Shown here piece by piece: positions 57,150 through 64,000 of a stretch of DNA of 64,000 nucleotides (positions are counted from its first letter, which is position 1; each line of letters begins with the position of its first letter). Under the pieces are notes generated by a model, which did not search any database, had not been told where the DNA came from, and saw only the letters and a list, made by a program, of their open reading frames with translations. The position numbers were made by a program, and so were the translations under genes. Origin of the DNA: Aliikangiella maris (GTDB lineage Bacteria > Pseudomonadota > Gammaproteobacteria > Enterobacterales > Kangiellaceae); the NCBI RefSeq assembly GCF_040719265.1, contig NZ_JBFDAH010000005.1, positions 62,001-126,000 on the forward strand, in the 5' to 3' direction.

Positions 57150-60100
57150 ATGGCTTCTCAACAGCAAGCATCGTTAAAAAGCTTTATATTAAAACAACTG
57201 GCAAGCAACACTATTTCTCAAAGTGAAGCAAAGCAGTATTTGGCAGAATTGACAACTCAGGCGAGCCAACAAAATCAGGAAATCGCAGTTATTGGTATGT
57301 CGGGGCAATTCCCGATGTCTGATAATGTTGACGAATTCTGGAACCTGGTTAGAAGTGGCGTAAATTGTATTCGAGATTTTCCTCTGGAACGTAAACGTGA
57401 TTTTACAGACTTTGTGTGCAATCCTCATTTTATGGAGCTGTTGAAAGGCAAAGCGGTTGAACCTGATGAATATGATGAGCTTTACGCCAAGGCGGGTTAT
57501 TTAAATAATATTGATAAATTTGATAACGAGTTTTTTGGTTTACCACCAACAGAAGCAACTTACATGGATCCGCAACAGCGGATCGCACTAGAAACAGCTT
57601 GGGCAACGATTGAAGATGCAGGATATGGGGCTGGACAATTAAATGGCACAAGTACCGGCGTATATATTGGTAAAGAGACCACTAACTTCTCTTTATATCG
57701 ATATTATGCTGAACCCGATCCAATGCAGCTAACCGGGTCGTGGGAAAGTATTATAGCAAGCCGAATTTCTTATTTGTTTAATTTCCGCGGGCCGTGCATG
57801 ATGGTCGACACCGCTTGCTCTGCAGGTTTGGTATCAATTCATATGGCCGCAACTGCGCTGAAAGATGGTGAGTGTGACCTGGCCATAGCTGGTGGAATTA
57901 ATGTTGTGATGTCGGGTGAGTTCAGCTCGAGCCAACAAGTCATTATGAATATGGATTCTGTTGAATCTCACGATGGTATTGTGCGTACTTTTGATAATGC
58001 TGCCAACGGGACAGTTTGGGGTGAAGGTATCGGTTTTGTCATGTTAAAACCTTTATCTAAAGCGTTGCGCGATAGTGATAATATTCATGCGGTAATCAAA
58101 GGCAGCGCCATTAATAATGACGGTGCATCAAATGGTTTAACCGCGCCCAATGCTGATGCACAAGAAGAGGTTATTGTTAGAGCATGGAAAAATGCTGATA
58201 TCAATCCAGAGACATTATCTTATATTGAGGCACATGGAACAGGTACTGTATTGGGTGACCCTATTGAAATTAAAGGATTGACCAGCGCATTTAGACAATT
58301 TACCGATAGGAAGCAATTTTGTGCGATAGGTACTTTAAAACCCAATATGGGGCATCTGGTAAGTGCTTCTGGTTCAGCCGGTTTATTTAAAATTATTTTG
58401 GCGATGAAGCACAAAGAATTACCGCCTATGATCAATTTTAATGCACCTAATCCGTATATTAATTTTATTTATTCGCCTTTATACGTATCTAATGATAGAC
58501 AGCCCTGGGAAACTGGCGGCATACCAAGACGTGCTGGAATTAACTCATTCGGTTTTAGTCATACCAATTGTCATATGGTCGTTGAAGAAGCGCCGGTAAG
58601 AGAAACTTTAGCGTCTGCTCAAGCTCAATATTGTTTACCCGTTTCGGCCAAAAAACTTTCGCTATTAGGTGACTATATTGAACGCTATATCAGTTATTGT
58701 AATGAAAAAAGCTGGGAGCTGGCTGACTTATGTTATACCGCTGCAACAGGTCGAAGTCATTATGAATATCGAGTGGCAATTGTTGCTAGTACTCAAGCTG
58801 AAATTATCGATGGGTTAATGACTGCAAAACAACTGATCGAAAGTGGTGAAAGCCAATTGGTCGGAAATGTTGCTTTTGGCTTTCATCAAATTGTTAGCGA
58901 TAAGAAAAAGCAACTTGACGCTGGTGAGATCACTGAAAAAAATAAAAAAGAACTCACCGATAAAGCAAACCAGTCGTTAACCAGCTTTTTGAATAGTCAA
59001 GATAAACAATTGTTAACTTCTATTGCAGAAAATTATGCAAATAGCGCTGAAGTTAACTGGCGTGATATCTATCAACAAGAAAAACGTCAGCGTATTTCTG
59101 TACCAACATACCCCTTTGAAAGAAAAAGATTCTGGGCGAAAGATAAGAAAAGCAGTTATGTTGATGTTATTCAAAAACTCCATCCGTTAATTGATCGGTG
59201 CACCGAGCAAGCAGAAAATAAGTGGACATATGAAGCGGTATTCCGCAGTGAAAAACTCTGGGTATTAACTGATCATAAAATCATGCATGACAGTGTAATA
59301 CCTGGTACCACATATATTGAAATGACTCGTGCTTGTGTTGCGCTTGCTTTGGGTTGGAAAAATCAAGAATTATTTGACTTGTACTTCCTACAGCCAATGA
59401 TTGTTAAAGATAAACACCCGAAAAAAGTTCGTATCAGTTTAACAAAACAAAAAGAATCGGGTGACTTAAATGTTCTGATTGAAAGTACCGAACAAAATGA
59501 AAAATCTGCCAATTGGCAAACCCATTTTGAAGGTAAAATCAAAGCGCTATCTGAAGCTCAACCAGATGCGCAACCGATTGACCCTATCAAACATAAAGCT
59601 GTTGATGGTGAACAGGTTTACGACGGTAGTAATGACACGGGAGTGTTCCAGTTTGGACCACATTGGGATACCATTCGATCAACTTGGCGATTTGATAATG
59701 ACACCCTGGGTTCAATGGTATTGCCGTCTGAGTTTACTGGCGAACTCAATGAGTTCAAAGTGCATCCGTCTATGTTAGACAATGCAATGAATCTCACCAG
59801 CCAAGACTCTGGTGAAACTTATTTACCTTTCTTATATAAATCATTTAAGATTTTTGGTGATTTCCAGCCCAAAATGTATACGTTATTAACGCACTTAAAT
59901 CCTTCCAAAGATCCGTCCGTTAATAACGAAACAAACCAATATGATGTGGTTTTATTAAGTGAAAGCGGCGAAGTTATAGCGGTTGCGGCAGGTTATTATA
60001 CGAAAAAAGTTCACAGCTTTGATTTTGAAGCGAATACTCAAGTTGATTCTTTAGCGTCTCGCTGGGTTCCTTTTAATCAAGCTGAAGGCCAAAGTGAAAA

Positions 60101-61937
60101 TGTTTCGCTTAAAAAACTCACCGTAATTGTTGATGAGCACACCGATACGAGCGTATTAACTCAGTGGCAAGTTGCTGATATTGATATTCAAGTCGTTCAA
60201 TTGTGTGCTGGTGAAACTGATGCTTCATATCAATCAGGTCAATTACCAAATTCTACTGCTGGCTTTATCTCACTGTTCAAAAACGATGACTTTAAAGGTT
60301 CGCAAGGTATCTTGTTTTATGTAGATCATAAACAAACGGCTGTACAGTTAGCGTTTCATAATGCAATATTTCATTTAACCAAAGCCATTGCCGAAGAAAA
60401 GCCATTCTTGTCTGCGGGTATTAATTTAATCGGTAATCAGGCATTTTCGGTTAATGATAATCAGGCAAAAGAGAATGCTGAGTTCAATTCGCTGGCATTG
60501 CTAACAACAACAATGGGCATGGAAAATACCGCTATTCCTGTGCGTGTTTGCGATTTAGAACAGCCTTTATCACAACTCGACCATTCACAACTGACCCAGT
60601 TATTACATTTGGCAACCGGAAAAATTCTTGCCAGCAGAAATTCAACTTGGTTAATCAGAGAATTGTATCACCAGCCAGTGAAAGAAATTGAAGGTCATGC
60701 ATTTAAAGAAAATGGTACTTATTTAATTACCGGCGGATTAGGTGGGTTAGGACTAAAACTGGCCGAATACATTACCCAACAAGTTAAGGCTAATATTCTG
60801 CTGGTAGGTCGTTCGCCGTTTGCTGCAGAATCAGAATGGCAGGCATTAGCAACAGCTTCTGATGCCAATGTGTCTATGAAACAAATTAATATTGCCAGAC
60901 AATTAGTCGAACTAAGTCGTAAATCTTTATCAGTTCGCTATTTGCAATTAGATATTGCTAACTCTCAACAAGTTGTTGACATTGCCCAAACTATTCAACA
61001 AGAACTTGGTGCCATAGACGGAATTTTCCACGCCGCAGGGGTTGCTGGTGATGGCTATTTATTGCGTAAAAACTACGCTGACTTTGCAACTGTACTCCAA
61101 CCTAAAATTACGGGTACTGAAAATTTACTGACACATTTTGTAAAACCTGAAACACAGTTTGCCATTTTATTTTCGTCAATTATGGCGGTAACTGGTGGTG
61201 AAGGGCAGGGGGATTACGCTGCAGCTAATGCCTATATGGATAGTATTGCAACTAACGATGAACGATTTATTGCGATTAACTGGCCAAGTTGGAACGATGT
61301 AGGTATGGCTGTTGATTTTGCGGTTGATGATTCAATGACACCATTTAAATCCATTGCATCCAAAGATGCTTTTGCGCAAATGGAAAAAATCATTAAAGCC
61401 AAAGCCAGTGGCATTATACCGACTGATATAAATCCTGAGTTTTTAAATTCAGTAATTGATGATTTACCCTTCGCTCTATCGACGGAATTGGCAGGGCGTG
61501 TACGTTTGGCTAAACAAGAAGAAGGTGGTGCTGAAATTGATTTTGATACTTTTGAAGTTGATATTCGAGGTAAGAGTGTCGATGAGCTTTCGCCAATTGA
61601 ACTGGATTTAGCTAAAGTTTATGCAATGGTTCTTGGATTGCAGGAAATTGATGTCTTTAAGAGCTTTCAAGATATGGGTGGTAACTCAATGATTGCCGCG
61701 CAATTGTTAAAGGTACTGGAACAGCGCTTTAAAGGTCACGTTGATATTTCAGATATTTTTTCCTATCCATCGATTGATGAAATGGCGCAGTACCTGAACG
61801 AAAAACTTGGGTTTAGTGAAGAAGCGACTGAAAATACAGAGGTGGCTGAAACCAAGTCGGATCAGGATTGGGAAAATATTTTAGATAAAGCTGTCTCTGA
61901 TGATGGCGATATTGAAGATATCTTAAAAAACTTATAA
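57150..61937 (+). CDS. AT-less PKS module: KS-DH-KR-ACP
   Basis: A 1595-residue module. The N-terminal 40 residues (FILKQLASNTISQSEAKQYL) are a helical docking segment. KS (45-480): C223 in DTACSAG, EAHGTGTVLGDP, and KPNMGHLVSASG in place of the usual KSNIGH. DH (about 677-965): H709 in DHKIMHDSVIPG, where histidine replaces the conserved glycine of HxxxGxxxxP, and HPSMLDNAMN. KR (about 1000-1420): a good TGGLGGLG motif and Y1356 in GDYAAANAY. ACP (1480-1555): S1513 in MGGNSMI. An acidic C-terminal docking tail (ENILDKAVSDDGDIEDILKNL) closes it. There is no AT, so the trans enzyme at 50900 should load it. DH activity is uncertain because of the motif change. Confidence 0.92.
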   Translation: MASQQQASLKSFILKQLASNTISQSEAKQYLAELTTQASQQNQEIAVIGMSGQFPMSDNVDEFWNLVRSGVNCIRDFPLERKRDFTDFVCNPHFMELLKGKAVEPDEYDELYAKAGYLNNIDKFDNEFFGLPPTEATYMDPQQRIALETAWATIEDAGYGAGQLNGTSTGVYIGKETTNFSLYRYYAEPDPMQLTGSWESIIASRISYLFNFRGPCMMVDTACSAGLVSIHMAATALKDGECDLAIAGGINVVMSGEFSSSQQVIMNMDSVESHDGIVRTFDNAANGTVWGEGIGFVMLKPLSKALRDSDNIHAVIKGSAINNDGASNGLTAPNADAQEEVIVRAWKNADINPETLSYIEAHGTGTVLGDPIEIKGLTSAFRQFTDRKQFCAIGTLKPNMGHLVSASGSAGLFKIILAMKHKELPPMINFNAPNPYINFIYSPLYVSNDRQPWETGGIPRRAGINSFGFSHTNCHMVVEEAPVRETLASAQAQYCLPVSAKKLSLLGDYIERYISYCNEKSWELADLCYTAATGRSHYEYRVAIVASTQAEIIDGLMTAKQLIESGESQLVGNVAFGFHQIVSDKKKQLDAGEITEKNKKELTDKANQSLTSFLNSQDKQLLTSIAENYANSAEVNWRDIYQQEKRQRISVPTYPFERKRFWAKDKKSSYVDVIQKLHPLIDRCTEQAENKWTYEAVFRSEKLWVLTDHKIMHDSVIPGTTYIEMTRACVALALGWKNQELFDLYFLQPMIVKDKHPKKVRISLTKQKESGDLNVLIESTEQNEKSANWQTHFEGKIKALSEAQPDAQPIDPIKHKAVDGEQVYDGSNDTGVFQFGPHWDTIRSTWRFDNDTLGSMVLPSEFTGELNEFKVHPSMLDNAMNLTSQDSGETYLPFLYKSFKIFGDFQPKMYTLLTHLNPSKDPSVNNETNQYDVVLLSESGEVIAVAAGYYTKKVHSFDFEANTQVDSLASRWVPFNQAEGQSENVSLKKLTVIVDEHTDTSVLTQWQVADIDIQVVQLCAGETDASYQSGQLPNSTAGFISLFKNDDFKGSQGILFYVDHKQTAVQLAFHNAIFHLTKAIAEEKPFLSAGINLIGNQAFSVNDNQAKENAEFNSLALLTTTMGMENTAIPVRVCDLEQPLSQLDHSQLTQLLHLATGKILASRNSTWLIRELYHQPVKEIEGHAFKENGTYLITGGLGGLGLKLAEYITQQVKANILLVGRSPFAAESEWQALATASDANVSMKQINIARQLVELSRKSLSVRYLQLDIANSQQVVDIAQTIQQELGAIDGIFHAAGVAGDGYLLRKNYADFATVLQPKITGTENLLTHFVKPETQFAILFSSIMAVTGGEGQGDYAAANAYMDSIATNDERFIAINWPSWNDVGMAVDFAVDDSMTPFKSIASKDAFAQMEKIIKAKASGIIPTDINPEFLNSVIDDLPFALSTELAGRVRLAKQEEGGAEIDFDTFEVDIRGKSVDELSPIELDLAKVYAMVLGLQEIDVFKSFQDMGGNSMIAAQLLKVLEQRFKGHVDISDIFSYPSIDEMAQYLNEKLGFSEEATENTEVAETKSDQDWENILDKAVSDDGDIEDILKNL

Positions 61938-61971
61938 GCAAACAACCGCATTATTGATTGGAAAAGCGACT

Positions 61972-64000
61972 GTGACACAAACGAACGAGGAAATCAGAAA
62001 AGATCTTTATCGCTACCTGCTAACCCAGGTAAAAGATAATTTGTTGGACAAACAAAGTGCCATTCAATATCTAAAAGTGATAGAGGCAAGCAGTAAAACG
62101 GAACTACCGGCTATTGCCATTGTGGGCATAGCCTGTCGTTTTCCTTTTGCTGATAACAAAGATGAGTTCTGGTTAAATTTGGCACAGGGTAAGTCTTGTA
62201 TTCGAGAATTTCCTGGTTCTCGACAAACCGATATGTCGCATAATGTGGTAGATGGCATGCCGCTTTTCCAAGGTGGCTTTTTAGAGCGGATCGATCAGTT
62301 TGATGCGGAATATTTTAATATTCCGCCGACTGTTGCCCTACATATGGATCCTTATCATCGCTTATTGTTGCAATCATTCATTGAAACTATCGAAGATGCC
62401 GGTTATGCAAAAACCGCATTTGCAAACAGTAATACTGGCGTCTATGTAGGTAACGATCATACGCACCGTTACATCAGTAATTATCTCGATTTTCTAGCAC
62501 AACCTGATTTTACCAGTATTACTGGATCCTGGACTGCGGTTCTTGCCAGCCGAATTTCGTTTTTACTTAATTTACGAGGTCCGGCGGTTGTCGTTGATAC
62601 CTCGTGCTCTTCGGGTTTAGCGGCATTAGATAGTGCAATAAAGGCAATACATAGTAAAGATTGCGATACAGCATTAGTGGGTGCCGCCAATTTATACTTA
62701 ACACCCACCGCAAAAGTTGTTGATGAAATTGAAAATGAAGAAGCAAAAGTTAGAGCTTTTGATCAACAGGCCAGCGGTACTGTCTGGGGTGAAGCGGTTG
62801 TTAGTTTGATGATTAAATCAATCGATAAAGCGGTTGCTGATGGTGACTCAATTTATGCGGTTATCGATGCGCTGGCAATGAACAATGATGGTGCAACGAA
62901 TGGAATTACCGCGCCCAATGCAAAAGCTCAACAAGAGGTAATACTCAAAGCATGGGCGAAAGCACAAGTCGAAGCGAGTGATATTTCTTATATCGAGTCT
63001 CACGGAACCGGAACTCACTTGGGTGACCCTATTGAAATTAAAGGACTAATTGGTGCATTTGCCAAAAAGACACAGAAAAAACAATTTTGTGGTATAGGTT
63101 CAGTTAAATCTAATATTGGACATACGGTTGGTGTTGCTGGCTTAGCATCATTGATGAAGGTACTACTCAGTCTTAAGCATCAACAGCTACCGCCCAGTAT
63201 AAACTTTGAAGTGCCCAATCAGTTTATTGATTTTTGTAATAGCCCAGTTTATGTCAATAATCAATTAACTCCATGGTTGGTTGAGCCTGAACAAAAACGA
63301 ATTGCGGGAATCAGCTCATTTGGTTTAAGCGGCACCAACTGTCATTTGATTCTGTCAGAATATCACTCATCTACAGTGGTATCTGAACAAACCTTATCTG
63401 AAGTGGAATTGTTTGTAATCTCTGCACGCAGTAACTTATTGATGGCTGAACAAATCAGACGCTATCGCGATTTTATTCAGCATAATTTATCAGTACCTTT
63501 AAAAGATATTTGTTTTACAGCAAATGTCGGACGAGAACATTATACTGAGCGCTTTGCCATTATTGCCAGTTCCCATCAAGAATTACTCAGTCAATTGAGC
63601 GAATTACTTGATCATATAGAAAATCAAAGCCGAGAAACAAACGAAAGTCTAATTAGCAATGATGACAACGGCATTATTGCTAATAATCAATTCAATCATT
63701 ACCGTGGCAAAAAACCATCGGAATTGGATAAACTCAGCACTCAATTTTATTTAGCAGAACAGATTTTACCGGCGCAGCGTCGTGAAAATCTAATGAATCT
63801 CGCTAAGCTTTACTGTGCAGGAGCTCAGGTACAATGGGCAAAAGTTTATACCGATAAAACCTATCATCGAGTACATCTACCTGCACAACCATTTTTACTC
63901 ACACGTTTCTGGGACGAATCGGTGATTGCTAGCGCTAAACAAAACCAGCAATCTTCCTCATCAACCAATAATTTTGTCACTGTTGAAAGTGACAATGGTC
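61972..64000 (+). CDS. AT-less PKS, N-terminal part (docking segment and KS), runs off the window
   Basis: An open frame from the GTG at 61972 to the window edge, about 676 codons. The start follows GGAAAAG and lies 34 bases after the previous gene. The N-terminus (EIRKDLYRYLLTQVKDNLL) is a helical docking segment of the same kind as in the module before. The KS (about 45-465) has AIAIVGIACRFPF, C212 in DTSCSSG, ESHGTGTHLGDP, and KSNIGHTVGVAG, so all three catalytic residues are present. After the KS comes the usual linker (AKVYTDKTYHRVHLPAQPF), with no AT. The remaining domains are outside the window. It extends the same operon and shows that the cluster is not complete here. Confidence 0.92.
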   Translation, partial: MTQTNEEIRKDLYRYLLTQVKDNLLDKQSAIQYLKVIEASSKTELPAIAIVGIACRFPFADNKDEFWLNLAQGKSCIREFPGSRQTDMSHNVVDGMPLFQGGFLERIDQFDAEYFNIPPTVALHMDPYHRLLLQSFIETIEDAGYAKTAFANSNTGVYVGNDHTHRYISNYLDFLAQPDFTSITGSWTAVLASRISFLLNLRGPAVVVDTSCSSGLAALDSAIKAIHSKDCDTALVGAANLYLTPTAKVVDEIENEEAKVRAFDQQASGTVWGEAVVSLMIKSIDKAVADGDSIYAVIDALAMNNDGATNGITAPNAKAQQEVILKAWAKAQVEASDISYIESHGTGTHLGDPIEIKGLIGAFAKKTQKKQFCGIGSVKSNIGHTVGVAGLASLMKVLLSLKHQQLPPSINFEVPNQFIDFCNSPVYVNNQLTPWLVEPEQKRIAGISSFGLSGTNCHLILSEYHSSTVVSEQTLSEVELFVISARSNLLMAEQIRRYRDFIQHNLSVPLKDICFTANVGREHYTERFAIIASSHQELLSQLSELLDHIENQSRETNESLISNDDNGIIANNQFNHYRGKKPSELDKLSTQFYLAEQILPAQRRENLMNLAKLYCAGAQVQWAKVYTDKTYHRVHLPAQPFLLTRFWDESVIASAKQNQQSSSSTNNFVTVESDNG

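Noticed and set aside
57150..61937. Open frames antisense to the PKS modules
   Set aside because: Short antisense frames inside certain megasynthase genes; no promoter or ribosome site.

Overview
The window is AT-rich bacterial chromosome, most likely from a marine-type gammaproteobacterium. The imuA-imuB-dnaE2 cassette, the mfd-csiV pair, a 107-residue 7Fe-type FdxA, a DUF4826-like protein, a YSC84 lipoprotein and a GlyGly-CTERM-like tail all fit that class. A Kangiellaceae-like relative (Aliikangiella or similar) is my guess from gene content; there is no rRNA or marker phylogeny here to prove it.

Region by region. (1) 1-3.9 kb starts with the 3' end of a lysine-ketoglutarate reductase gene, followed by a decayed stretch: a GGDEF/TPR remnant, two frameshifted genes (one secreted protein, one membrane-anchored ankyrin-like protein) and an IS30-family transposase remnant. 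(2) 3.9-9.5 kb is the SOS mutasome cassette imuA-imuB-dnaE2 on the minus strand, preceded at 9.6-13.8 kb by a 1385-residue periplasmic-propeller hybrid histidine kinase. (3) 14.5-16.7 kb is a frameshifted delta-60-repeat surface protein with a rhombosortase-type C-terminus. (4) 17.0-21.3 kb is housekeeping: fdxA, mutS, pncC and a YSC84 lipoprotein. (5) 21.5-27.0 kb carries amino-acid catabolism: a Leu/Glu/Phe/Val-type dehydrogenase, an ALDH7-type aminoadipate semialdehyde dehydrogenase and a saccharopine dehydrogenase, interspersed with a DUF4826-like gene and an EF-hand gene. With the reductase at position 1 they make a dispersed saccharopine route for lysine breakdown. (6) 27.1-32.0 kb is csiV and mfd.

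(7) From about 32.4 kb to the end lies the prominent part, a hybrid NRPS/PKS biosynthetic gene cluster that runs off the window. Its left edge has a degenerate tRNA-like sequence and a divergent MalT-type LuxR regulator. After a 1-kb promoter region come four genes for a hydroxymalonyl- or methoxymalonyl-ACP extender unit (3-hydroxyacyl dehydrogenase, FkbH-like glyceryl transferase, ACP, acyl-CoA dehydrogenase). Next is a 3654-residue megasynthase, AL-ACP-KS-AT-ACP-AMT-C-A-PCP-(half C), closely resembling the loading logic of mycosubtilin/iturin synthetases. A free-standing FenF/FabD-like acyltransferase follows, then two KS-DH-KR-ACP modules without AT, then the start of a further KS protein.

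The predicted logic: the acyl ligase loads a fatty acid; the KS extends it; the aminotransferase turns the beta-keto group into a beta-amino group; the C-A-PCP unit adds an amino acid (the specificity residues read as glycine); and AT-less PKS modules fed in trans extend it with reduced or unsaturated units. No O-methyltransferase is seen with the extender-unit genes, so the unit may be hydroxymalonyl rather than methoxymalonyl. I do not recognise this exact gene order as a named cluster.
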